Assembly: GCA_030280995.1 (NCBI GenBank)
Contig: JASXTE010000002.1
Span: forward strand, 33,779,683-33,843,682
Length of the DNA stretch: 64,000 nucleotides
Source: Hemileia vastatrix
Lineage: Eukaryota; Basidiomycota; Pucciniomycetes; Pucciniales; Zaghouaniaceae
Direction: 5' to 3'
A program made the translations under genes and the position numbers. Shown here piece by piece: positions 1-9,969 of the stretch. Position 1 is the first letter of the stretch; the number at the start of each line of letters is the position of its first letter. The notes beneath the pieces were generated by a model. The model was not told the origin of the DNA. It worked only from the letters and a program-made list of their open reading frames with translations, and ran no database searches.

Positions 1-1249
1 TGAGAAGCATTCATGAAGAGCTTCTTAACAGCCACTTGAAGAGAGAAATCAAGCTATTTAGCATGTCTTGGAATGTTTCTAGGCAAGTTTTCTGAGTAAA
101 AAATTTCAGAAATTTTAATGCTAGTCATTTGTCAATTTTCAGAGAGAGAAAGAAATTCAACACATATCCTGACCTGTAGTTTTGTGTGGACAACCAGAGT
201 TCTTATATGTTTCAACTGTCCCTCATACCTGGCTTCTTTTCAAGAAATCATGCACAATAGTGCATGGAAGCTGGTAATGACAGGAAGTCGGGTATTAATT
301 GGCACCCCAATCTTCCAGTGAAACACATTTGGCCCTTTGTTTAATACTGAGTTGTGGATTCTGCCCTATAGTCTTAGCCATAAGCTGAGTAATTAGTCAA
401 AAAATAGTTTTAAATATCAATAAAAATAAACTATTGAATTCACCAAGATGTATATATAAGTATTAACATATTACCAATACTAAGAAAAAGAAAAATTGAA
501 AATTGAAAACTTGAGGTGGGACAAGTGATGGTGACAGTGAGAGAACAAAAATAAATTGAATTAAGATGAAAAAACATGCATAAGAGGAGGAATTAATTTT
601 TGGCCACCCACTGTACAGAGGCAGACCATCACTAAACTTCCCCATTTTACCTTTACCACATCTAAAAATACATAAAACAAAAGTTCAAAGTGCTTCCACA
701 TCTCTGTGTGCATATTTACACCTGCATTTGAGCCAAAATACCCCTTTAAAACTACTAAAATACCAGAAAATATCAAAAAACCCTTAAAACACAAAATTAA
801 GCTAAAACATTATTTTGACATAAAATATAGTGAAAAATAAGTTATATCATGGTACTAAGTACTTAAAAATATCACTTAAGGATAGCTTAAAAAATTCAAA
901 AAACAAAATTAAACAGTTATAGTGAAAAGTGAAAAATGCCAAAAAGAGCCCTTTAAACTTAGAATATGAAAAATATCAAAATGACATGAAATATAAAGAA
1001 AATATAGGGCTATAAAAAGGCAGTAGCTGCATAAACAGGGTCCAAGTATTCATGCCGTGAATCCATTAAAACCCAAATTATAAGGGAAAATGCCAGCTTT
1101 GAAGACACTAACTACCCCTAAAATACCAGAAAAATGCCATAGAGCCTTTAAAACAATAAATCTTGAAAGAATAAAGGCATATATAAGAGTAGTCTTCCCT
1201 TCAAAAGCAGAAAGAAGAACTAAACTCCTTAAAACAACCTAAAACATGG
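1..1249. other. AT-rich stretch with no assignable gene
   Basis: I find no convincing gene here. The sequence is A-rich on the plus strand, with repeated phrases such as AAAATACC and CCTTTAAAAC. The part from about 560 leads into the Tc1/mariner-like relic on the minus strand and may be its decayed C-terminal portion, but no catalytic motif can be read in it. Confidence 0.4.
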
Positions 1250-1841
1250 TGACCAATGCCTATCTACTTCTTGAACACCACTATATGTGGCCAGTTTTGA
1301 ATGTTGGCTGAAGGCTCTGCTGATGATATTACTCTCCTTTTCTATTCCACACAAGTTTTGTCTTAGATTCATCACCAATTTTGAAGAAAGACTCATCTTT
1401 CCAAATAATTTTCTTCAAATCATTGAGAGATAAAAGAAGTAGGTCTTGGGAAATGTTCAGGAAAATCAGGGTCTGAAAATCACCAATCAAAGGTTTCTTT
1501 TCAGAATTAAATTGAGATGATTCCCATCTCATGGGCTCATTTTCAAATGGTTCAGGTTGGAATGAAGATTTTTATTGCATTGAATATCTCTGAAATCTTT
1601 ACAAAGCAGTTTGAATTGATGATGCAATAAATTTTTTGTATGTCTCAGGATGTGGTTGTGTGTGGGTAGCCCAGATCAGGTGCAGTATCAACTGCACCTC
1701 TAGTACAGTATTGGCCAAGTATAGAATGCACTGTCTTGCATTTAATGAGAGAATTGAATGAGATTTAAACTTGATTTGTACCTGCCATTGCCATTCCAAC
1801 AGGTAGCACCTTGGTTTTTTTCTTTTCCTGGAAATTACCAA
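1250..1841 (-). pseudogene. Tc1/mariner-like transposase relic
   Basis: The minus strand encodes pieces resembling the middle of a Tc1/mariner DDE transposase. At 1532-1329 the translation runs KKPLIGDFQT, then LNDLKKIIWKDESFFKIG, then KTKLVWNRKGE. The family norm here is a kkPLLt segment, a WkkVIWSDES segment whose aspartate is the first catalytic residue, and a WRRKGE segment. Just downstream a frame with stops reads SLQPTFKTG, like the family's vkpTfKHGG. Upstream pieces up to 1841 are in another frame and only weakly recognisable. Stops and frame changes break the reading, and the second and third catalytic acidic residues were not found. This is a dead copy. The assignment rests on motif order by eye. 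Confidence 0.5.
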
Positions 1842-2719
1842 CTATGGAACTTGATATTCTGATAGGTGAAGAGAGTGAAAATAAGGAAAAAATTTACAAA
1901 TAGATAATTAAAAATAATGATAATAATGAAAAACATACCTGACAAAAAGATACTAGATAAGAAAAAATTTAGTAACAAGGAACTGGAGGGAGGGTATCAT
2001 TGAGATGGTGGTGTTATGAGGTGAAGATACAACATCAAAAAATATTAAGTGGTGATGAAAACTTATTTCTGGGTACTGCACATCCACACATACAGTAACA
2101 GGAAACATCTTCTCATCACCCCCATTTTCTATACTACTCTTGAAAAAATAACCCAATTTCATTCAATTTTATTTAATGGTCAATAGAGACCTTCAGATTC
2201 ATAATATAAAATAAAGATATTTTTCCAGAAGTTTTTTTATATTTTAATACCTTTTTGGTATCCCAGTTTCTGGATGAAGAAGTAAGGATCAGAGAAATAT
2301 ATGATTATAATGAGTGAATATCCAGAGAAAACTAGAAGGAAATCATGAAAATAACAACAGTAAAGTAACACGAATTGATGAAGAAAAATATAAATAAAGT
2401 TTGATTTATTTGCAGGGGATTCATTATATGAAGCTTCATTGTGTGGTTTTATTATCATTTTTTCATGTCTCATAAGATGAATTTTTATGCCACAGATAGG
2501 TATGTTGATTAGATAAACTTTCTTTGTCTATTTTGACAGTTATTAAATTGCTTCTTTTGCATTTGGTGGTGTTATTAGGAGGAAAATGGGTGGTATCAAA
2601 ATGGTGGTGGTTGTAAGAAAGAAAAGTAAGCTACCTGTATGCACAAACAGTACCAAAAAATTATTTCTGGGAGCTGTACATCCAGAATTAAATACCTAGA
2701 TATATCCACATACATATTA
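1842..2719. other. Unassigned AT-rich DNA
   Basis: No gene, repeat or structured element could be supported. Short ORFs on the minus strand have skewed AT-driven composition and no recognisable motif. Confidence 0.4.
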
Positions 2720-3065
2720 GGGGGTATCAAAGTTAGAAATCTTCCCTTTCAAAATCCCTCTTTTTTCCACCAAATCAACCATGACTATTTTATAAAATAT
2801 GACATAATTTGCCCCAAAAACACCTTTTTATTGAGAGTTATTGTCAAGTTTGTGGCTTTCTTTTTGTGTTGTGAAATGCCTTTAAAATTTTCCATTTCAA
2901 AATACCTCTTTTTTCTATCAAATCAATCATGATTATTTTTTAAAATATGCCATATTGTTCCTCCAAAACACCTTCTTACTGTGAATTAATGTCAAGCTTG
3001 TGGCTTGTTTTTTGTGTTGTGAAATAATTTTTGAATAATTACAAAGCTCTAAATTTGATAACTCC
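2720..3065. mobile_element. Harbinger-type MITE with internal duplication
   Basis: The left end reads TTA then GGGGGTATCAAAGTTAGAAA, and the right end is a degraded inverse copy (TCTAAATTTGATAACTCC). The family matches the cleaner copy at 24297-24493. An internal block of about 145 bp, containing TTTCCATTTCAAAATACCTC and GTCAAGYTTGTGGCTT, occurs twice in tandem, so this copy is longer than the other. It is non-coding. The TTA flank and GGGGGT terminus are typical of PIF/Harbinger elements. Confidence 0.7.
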
Positions 3066-3070
3066 TATTG

Positions 3071-3306
3071 GGGGGTCTCAAACATTAGCAAATACGACAT
3101 TCAAACACATCAAATGATACATACCATGTAAGTATTTTTTAATATAAAGTATATCTATCCAGAGCAGGTGTACTTGACTGGTCTCATTATACCTCATAAC
3201 CTTTCACACACTCCATCCCCCTACAAAAATGATTCAGCACCTGTTACACACACACTCACATCTTAGCACAAAAGTAGAGAGTATTGGACCTCAAGTTTGA
3301 GACCCC
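3071..3306. mobile_element. MITE with GGGGTCTCAAAC termini
   Basis: A 236-bp non-coding segment lies between GGGGGTCTCAAAC and the inverse GTTTGAGACCCC. It lies directly against the right end of the preceding MITE. The terminus is Harbinger-like but differs from its neighbour (TCTCAAAC against TATCAAAG). No clean target duplication is visible. Confidence 0.55.
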
Positions 3307-3554
3307 TCACCTTAAGTCTGCCATTTATTTAAAGAAGGGATAAAGCCTCAGTTTGTAAGAGAAAGAGCACTAAAGATAGATACAACAGATATAGCTCATC
3401 TGAATGATAGGGAAATCAATAGAATGAACTCTATGAAAGTAAGGCACAACTCCTAAAGGCAGAACATTCGGAATGCTGGTTTCTAGGCCCCTGCTGATAC
3501 AGCCCCCAGTCAAATTTATTGCTGCCTTTCAAATCTGAATAAAACTGATCTTAT

Positions 3555-3940
3555 AAGGAGGTGTCAAAGTTAAATATATGCATTTACAAAATACTCATTT
3601 TTGGACCAAATCAACCATGATTATTTTTTCATATATCACCACACAATATGGGGGGTGGACTTGTTAGCAAGTCCGCAACCTTGGACTCAAATTCACCACA
3701 GATTGAACACACATTGAGCTATTGACAAAGGAACCATACAATTAGGGATGAAGACCACTCAGCAGAACAGTTTTAGTTGGGTGTTCAAGTAGAGTTCAGT
3801 CTGAGTTCAGTATGACGTCCATCTGACTTCCATCTGAGTTAAGGTTGGGGACTTGCTAGCATGTCCACCCCCTATATTGAGTAGTGTATGGCATATTTTC
3901 AAGGGGTCCTAATGGTCTATAAGATTTTATGGGGTTCCAA
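3555..3940. mobile_element. Harbinger-type MITE interrupted by a second MITE
   Basis: The left end GGAGGTGTCAAAGTTAA and the following AAATCAACCATGATTATTTT match the MITE family at 2720 and 24297. The copy is interrupted at 3637 by the CACYAC-ended MITE and resumes at 3890 with GGCATATTTTCAAGGGG. Its right terminus is not clear. This is a nested insertion. Confidence 0.5.
3637..3886. mobile_element. CACYAC-terminated MITE, 250 bp
   Basis: The left end reads CACCACACAATATGGGGGGT and the right end, inverted, reads CACTACTCAATATAGGGGGT. The two ends stay alike for about 38 bp through GGACTTGTTAGCAAGTCC and GGACATGCTAGCAAGTCC. TAT flanks both sides (3634-3636 and 3887-3889), consistent with a 3-bp target duplication. 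There is no coding capacity. The terminal plan (CACYAC, a G run, then a GCTAGC-centred hairpin) is the same as that of the 27-kb element at 30909-58006, so this looks like a non-autonomous relative of that superfamily. Confidence 0.75.
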
Positions 3941-5756
3941 ATGGCAGTGAAGGTGGATAACACAATGATTTAAATCAAGGTATGTAGATTTTTATCTTAG
4001 ATGATTTATTACTCAAATAAAAGGTAAGGGAATATTTTATTATTACTTCAAAGGATTTAAACTACTTAGATTGTAATGAATAAACTAGTTAAAGTAATAA
4101 TAGGATTGTTATTGGTTGTATATAATAAAAAGATAAGTAGTAATGAATGAATAAAACATCACAAAATGGAAGGCCTTTTTTAGGCAAAAAGGTGAGAGAG
4201 AGCACACGGAGTTAAAAAGCCTACACACAGGAGTGTGAGAGAAGAAACTTTCCAAAAATAAGAAATTGTAAATAACAAGAGTGTGCTATAAGGATGTGTC
4301 AATAAAATATATTTTACTATATATCAAATTATTTGATATATTTTAAAGTTTAATTTTAAAAGTCACACTTAGTATAAAATAATTTGAATTAAATTTTTGT
4401 ATTATTAGAATTTTAACTTTTAAAATAAAGAAATTTGAATTCTTAAAATTTAGTATTAATATATTTTTATTTCTCTTCCAACCTGTTATTGAGAATGGTG
4501 TTAGGGAATAAAAATATGAGGGACATTATTATTAATTTTAAATATTTACTAAATTTACTTATTGTAATTAATTAATTTATTACAAGTAATAATATATTAA
4601 ATATAATATAATTAATAATAAAATAAGAAATTAAAAGGCATGGCTTCATCCCAGTAAATAATTAATTATTTTACTGGGTAAGTCTAGTAGCCTGGCTGAC
4701 ACATATCTTGCACTAAAAACATTTTTTGTCCAATAACAAAGTTGAGTTTGTAGTTTTATTTTTGTGGAAGTAAATCCATTTTGATATATGGCATATTACC
4801 AACATTGAGACCCCTTAATCATCATTTTAACATAAAAATGCAAATCATGAATCCTTAGCCTGCTTTTTTTTAGTTTTACAATAATGAATACTTTATGGAT
4901 GCCTATAACAAAGTCTTCTAAATATGACCATGATAGAGACAGCCATAAGATTAATTTGGCTAAGATTACAAGTTCCATAAATTCCCAAACTCGACTTAGC
5001 TCTGCTTGCAGGCTCACTTATCTGCTGGGGTTTTCAGTCATGTTACAAGAAGAAAACCATGTATCAGCCTTACGCATATTTGATAAAACCTTCTTTTTAC
5101 TCAAGAAAATCTGCATCAAATAATTAAAGAATGGAAGAGAATCATCAATCCTGATGAGTCTTCCTTTGAATTCTAGAAGCCAGCTCATCTAATCAATGTG
5201 TGGCATCATTAAACAAGACATGTGAAGAGGGTTTCCCCCAACCATCTTTCAGGAGTGGGAGCACCCTCATTAAGATCTGAGCGGCATTTGTATTAAGCTA
5301 TTTGATCTCCACTTGTGAGACTTGAGCCCATGTGATATTGAAAAACAGTTTGATAAATTTTGTGATCTTCATATAGGATAGGTGAAGATCACTTTCTGGA
5401 GTTGACTGAATGTAAAGATCGGAAAATTGTCAGTTTTCATTTGAGAATATCCTGAGCTACTCAATTAAAATAGGGGCAATTACAATTTGTTTATAAAATT
5501 GCAGAAAAAGTTGTAAGATATTTGGTGATAACTCATTCCGGTGCTATTTTTCTATATAGCTATGTCGAAGGTATCATATTTACTTATCATTACATTTTCT
5601 CACAATTTTTAAAAGCTTCTTTTGAGGGGGCTTTTGATAGTAGTAAAAGCAATCACTGGGTGAATTTTGAAGTTGATCATCAACTACAAAGCAATATTTT
5701 ATTTCACTGAAAATTGTTTTATCAAGAGATGTGCAGACATCAGAAACTACTCAATA
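3941..5756. other. AT-rich intergenic DNA with one hairpin
   Basis: No gene is supported. A hairpin with CCCAGTAA arms lies at 4650-4678, followed by TAGTAGCCTGGCTGACAC. A similar phrase in inverse orientation (TGTCAGCCAGGCTA) occurs at about 20474, so this may be one end of a degraded foldback element. Positions 4300-4640 are almost pure A+T. Confidence 0.35.
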
Positions 5757-6063
5757 GGGGGTGTCAGTTCTGGCAAATCCGCACTTACAAATCCGCACTT
5801 AAATTTGACCAAATCCGCACTTAAATAAGTGCGGATTTCCAAAACACACTAGCCCCAATACTGGTGGATTTCAAAATGAAATAAGTCACTTATTTCACTC
5901 AAATCCGCACTTTCTCAACCAAAAGTGCTGATTTCACCATCAAGTCCCATTTCACTGATTTGTCAGAATCATCCCATTCATACGCAGCACTCCGCAGAAT
6001 AACACTTCATAACTCAAAACATCGTACATCACTTACATCTTCATATCATATCATATAAGAGTC

Positions 6064-6594
6064 ATGCCTTCCTCACTTTCAAATCGTGATAAATTACATA
6101 AAGCAATGACTTTCATGGCGCTTGAACTGCTCTTGGACTCTGATTCCAATTCTGATCTAGAAGAAGATTTTGTCGTTTTATCAAAAATGGCCAGGAAACG
6201 TTACCTTCTTCCCAGAAAGCCTCAAGTACTTCATACCCCCAAGTACACCATCCAAACACTTCTTAACCTATCTACACCCAGTTTTAGACAGCTGTTCAGG
6301 ACTTCTCAGGAATTTTTCCATAAATTGCTTGAGCTTATTCAGGATCATCCCATATTTCACAATAATTCTCAAAAAGAACAACGACATCCTTCAATTCAAT
6401 TGGCCATCACAATATGCCGTTTGGGTTCAAATGGTAATGGAGCCGCTTTGAAACGTTTAGAAAATGTCTTTGATTTAGGGTATGGTTCAGTTAACACTTA
6501 TACCAAACGATGTATCACTGCCATCAACTCCTTGGAATCATCCCCCTTTTCCCCCCTTTGGCTGCCTCATTCACCCCTCCTTGGCTCACTCTAA
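6064..6594 (+). pseudogene. Harbinger transposase, N-terminal fragment
   Basis: Residues 1-158 align by eye with the two other Harbinger transposases in this window (17786 and 62195). Shared phrases are DHPIFHNNSQ, then IQLAITICRLGSNGNGAA, then FDLGYGSVNTYTKRCITAI. This is the region before the DDE domain. The match stops at INSLES; the following residues come from a C-rich insertion beginning near 6540. The three catalytic acidic residues (a DGT, an HDSSVF and an RIEHA segment in the intact copy) are missing. The start codon follows a short leader within the 5' terminal region. The product is non-functional unless the truncated protein has a role of its own. Confidence 0.75.
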
Positions 6595-6903
6595 CCTCCC
6601 TTTTCTCCCTCTTTGGTCTCATCTCTCCCTTTCTCCCCCTTCTTGGTCTCCTCATATCTTCCCCTCATTCCACTCCACCCCCCACCAAATCCCCCAAATC
6701 CTCCCTCCAAATCCCCACCAAACCCGCCTCTAACCCCCCCTCCAAACCCCCCCTCCAAACCCCCCCTCCAAACCCCCCTCCTATCCCCCTCAAAACTCCC
6801 CCAAATCCTCCCTCATATCCCTCCTACCCCCCCTTAACCTTCACTTAACGATTTGTTAACGAATCGTTAAGTTATTGAACGATTGCAGCTAATCGTTCAT
6901 TAA
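6540..6903. repeat. Pyrimidine-rich insertion with two hairpins
   Basis: The plus strand from 6540 to 6840 is almost only C and T, with runs like CCCCCCTCCAAAC repeated. It is followed by two perfect small hairpins (CTTAACGATTTG with CGAATCGTTAAG, and GAACGATT with AATCGTTC) at 6841-6895. A similar pyrimidine-rich block lies at 19300-19500. Long ORFs here in three frames are composition artefacts. Confidence 0.5.
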
Positions 6904-7655
6904 CACCATGCAATATGGGGGGCGGACTTGCTAGCAAGTCCGCCGAGAGGTTGAGAGGGGTGAAATGGGGATCAAAAGAGGATGGCATACAATGGGGCTG
7001 GGAGGATAGCGAAAGGCATGGGGAGGGAAGACAAGCATGTGTTGATAGAATTGAAAGGGATGGAGATTGGTGCAAACAGAGTGTGAAAATAGGAGGATGA
7101 ACTCTGTTCTTTGGGCAAAGAACAGAGTTCACTTCCATTCACTTATATTTCTTTTTTCTCAACTCATCTCTCCAGGTAAGTCATTTTATTCTTTTTAAAC
7201 AGAGTGTGAAAATAGGAGGATGAACTCTGTTCTTCGGGCGAAGAACAGAGTTCACTTCCATTCACTTATATTTCTTTTTTCTCAACTCATCTCTCCAGGT
7301 AAGTCATTTTATTCTTTTTAAACAGAGTGTGAAAATAGGAGGATGAACTCTGTTCTTCGGGCGAAGAACAGAGTTCACTTCCATTCACTTATATTTCTTT
7401 TTTCTCAACTCATCTCTCCAGGTAAGTCATTTTATTCTTTTTAAACAGAGTGTGAAAATAGGAGGATGAACTCTGTTCTTCGGGCGAAGAACAGAGTTCA
7501 CTTCCATTCACTTATATTTCTTTTTTCTAAACTCATCTCTCCAGGTAAGTCATTTTATTCTTTTTAAACAGAGGGTGAAAATAGGAGGATGAACTCTGTT
7601 CTTCGGGCGAAGAACAGAGTTCACTTCCATAAAATATTAGCTGAAACATAGTTTT
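6904..7655. mobile_element. CACCA-terminated element carrying 123-bp tandem repeats
   Basis: It begins CACCATGCAATATGGGGGGC and is followed by the hairpin GGACTTGCTAGCAAGTCC. The first 230 bp match, in inverse orientation, 19161-19370 inside Harbinger element 2. The right part consists of the tandem repeat described separately. The exact right end is unclear; similarity to the other copy ends at AGCTGAAACAT near 7655. TAA precedes the left end. Confidence 0.5.
7077..7630. repeat. Tandem repeat, 123-bp unit, about 4.5 copies
   Basis: The phrase ACAGAGTGTGAAAATAGGAG recurs at 7077, 7200, 7323, 7446 and 7569, an exact 123-bp period. Each unit holds a hairpin GAACTCTGTTCTTC / GAAGAACAGAGTTC and a CCAGGTAAGTC phrase. 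Units are nearly identical (rare substitutions, for example GGGCAAAG against GGGCGAAG), which suggests recent amplification. A single unit-like hairpin lies in inverse orientation at 19192-19222. Confidence 0.85.
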
Positions 7656-7978
7656 CAATTCTGTAAAAACAGTTGTAAGTAATAGAAAAAGTCACTGATT
7701 TTTTTTATATGTAATCTGAAATTTTTTAATAAAATTATTGTATTTAAGAATTGCAATATTGTCAATCAATCTTTATTGATCAACTTAATTTAATAAAGTA
7801 TTATTTAAATAAGTTGCTTCAAAAAATACTTTGCATTGAACCTAGTTTCTAGACTTGATCTGCATTTTGGCTTAAGGAATTGTCATTACTTTAAAAGTAG
7901 TATACTTGACATATCTTATTTATATATTAATTAATTTATGTAATTATATTGTATTTTGATGACTTTCACCCTTTACTT

Positions 7979-8145
7979 CAATAAAATGCAGGGGAGGGTA
8001 TTGCCAATTTTTTAAATCTGACATGTGAAATTGATGACTTAGAAAAATTTGGTGGTACCCACCCCTTGTTTCAATAAAATGCAGGGGAGGGCATTGCCAA
8101 TTTTTTAAATCTGACATGTGAAATTGATGACTTAGAAAAATTTAG
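7979..8145. repeat. Tandem duplication of about 93 bp
   Basis: A block beginning CAATAAAATGCAGGGGAGGG and ending GATGACTTAGAAAAATTT occurs twice with a 93-bp offset, differing by one or two bases. It lies in the AT-rich spacer between the broken transposase and the second Harbinger gene. Confidence 0.75.
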
Positions 8146-8297
8146 ATAAGCAAACTTATTGACTAGAAAGTAAAGATAGAAAATTTTTATTATACATTCA
8201 AATTTTTGTCAAAAATAACGTACTATATTCTTTTCCTTTTATAAGTCAGCATATAAGAAAATATTACCAAAATTAAATTAACTAGAAAAACAATTTA

Positions 8298-9612
8298 TCA
8301 ATTGAAAAGGTCAAGTAATTTTTTAATGTCCTCATAAGATTGGCCATTTTTAACACATTCCATAATGAAATCTTTTTTTTTAAAACTCTCTTGTTTTTCC
8401 AATTCACAAGTAGCCATTTCTCTTTGAAATTGACGGTCATTTACTCTTTCCATCTGCTCTACCTCAAATTTTTTTTCTTCCAAATCTAAGGCTTGCTGAT
8501 CTTTCCTTAGCATATGATCAAACTTCATCTTCTCAAAGTCAAGGGCATTATTTGCAATAGTTGATTTTGCTGAGAAAATTAAATTGAAATAAATAAATAA
8601 ATGAGTTAATGATTAAGATATATAGTAAACAAAACTTACTTATATCTTTTTTTTCAAAATAATCCTCAAGGGAGCCAAATGAGCTTGTTGAAGTATTACC
8701 ACGTTTTAATAGATGGTTCAAGTTCATTGAAGTTGAGGCTCGACGCTTTAGTTTGGAGTTTGAACAAGAGGCTTCAGGAAGTTCTTCTAAAGCAGCTTCT
8801 AAAGAGGTATTCACATTTCCAGAATTGAGATTATTTAATGGAGATTGAGTTTGAGTAGGAGGAGACTAGAAAGAAAGAGAAATTCAGAGAAGAATTGAAG
8901 AAAAAACAAAAAGTAAACATACATTTAAATTTTGGGCCTCTGAGGATTCAGATCTTCTGCGATATAATTGTTCTGCTTGATAGTTGGGATCATCTTCAGC
9001 TGAACTATGGTTAGAAGGTGGAGGGGATTGATCTTCTTCAAGTAAAGGTGTGTTGGGAGGATTATAGGAAGGTTTGGATCCAGAGGGTATATGCTTAGTA
9101 GTATCATGTAGAAACCAAGGGTTTACATCAACTCGGGTGCCAAAAAGATTATCCATTTCCTCATAGAAAGGACACATGACATTGAGCTTTTCGGAAACAG
9201 TAGTAATTCCAATCTCCAAATCATCATCGTCAATACCAAAGCCAGTTTCATTTACAGCATGATGAGTCTTTTTATATTTTGAATGGTAACTCTTAAATCT
9301 CTTCTTCATTTGTTTAGGATTGATATCGATTCTCCCCCTTGTTTTCTTCCTTACTTCATTGGCCATCAACAAGTAGCCATTAACCTTTGAAGAAGGTGGA
9401 CGTCCAATACGAGTGGACTTTTCACATCCAAAACATGCTTCAAAATTTGATTTTATTTTAAGGAAGTTGATTATGATGAGATAATCATCCTTTTTAAGCT
9501 GACCTGAACCTGCCTTTGATTTTTCAGGTGTAGGGCTTGCTTTACAAGGAGACTTTTGTGACGAAGCAGATTTTTGAGTTACCTTTTGAGATTTGGAATG
9601 TCTGGGAGGCAT
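8298..9612 (-). CDS. Harbinger second protein (Myb/NAM-associated-like)
   Basis: Three exons: 9612-8923, 8865-8640 and 8569-8298. Both introns are GT..AG and the joined frame gives 395 residues. The N-terminus (residues 1-40) is basic and Ser/Lys-rich. Residues 45-160 include DDYLIIINFLKIKSNFEACF and KKRFKSYHSKYKKTHH, a helical DNA-binding layout. The C-terminal 80 residues form a charged coiled coil (LDLEEKKFEVEQMERVNDRQ, later CELEKQESFKKKDFIMECVK) typical of NAM-associated C-terminal proteins encoded next to Harbinger transposases in rust genomes. In the PIF/Harbinger family this second protein binds DNA and helps the transposase enter the nucleus and bind the ends. The frame is intact although the partner transposase is broken. 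A start seven codons upstream (9633) is also possible. Identification is by composition and context. Confidence 0.75.
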
Positions 9613-9969
9613 TATGAAACTGGCACATAACAAGAAAAAAGATTAAAAAGTAGAAGAAATAAGTAAAAAAGAATGTAAACATGCCTGGTCAAAATATTGA
9701 AAATGTCAGGAAGGGGTGTGTGCCGAGGATTGATGGGTAGGTAGCGAGGAAGGTCAGTGTGTCACATGTGACAGGGATGGGGTAAGAAAGGAAGGGATGT
9801 TTTGTGGCCAAAATGTGGTTGTGAAAAAAACGGGAAAAAAGTGCTGATTTGAGGTCATAACTGACACCCTTTTTTGAAATAAGTGACTTTTTTGCAAAAT
9901 TTAAGTGCTGATTTGGTTTGAAATCCGCACTTAATTTAAGTGCGGATTTGCCAGAACTGACACCCCCTA

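Larger units (their letters stand above)
5757..9969. mobile_element. PIF/Harbinger element 1 with complete termini
   Basis: The element runs from GGGGGTGTCAGTTCTGGCAA to its exact inverse at 9942-9969. Both ends are followed inward by copies of AAATCCGCACTT. Its two genes have the usual Harbinger arrangement: a transposase on the plus strand and a Myb/NAM-associated-like protein on the minus strand, converging. The transposase is broken after about 158 residues by a pyrimidine-rich and repeat block (6540-7655), so this copy cannot move by itself. Flanking bases are ATA on the left and TAA on the right, so only TA is certain as duplication. Confidence 0.8.

Noticed and set aside
6482..6848. 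Pro/Ser-rich ORFs in three frames
   Set aside because: The stretch is nearly pure C and T, so every frame is open; it is an insertion that breaks the Harbinger transposase.
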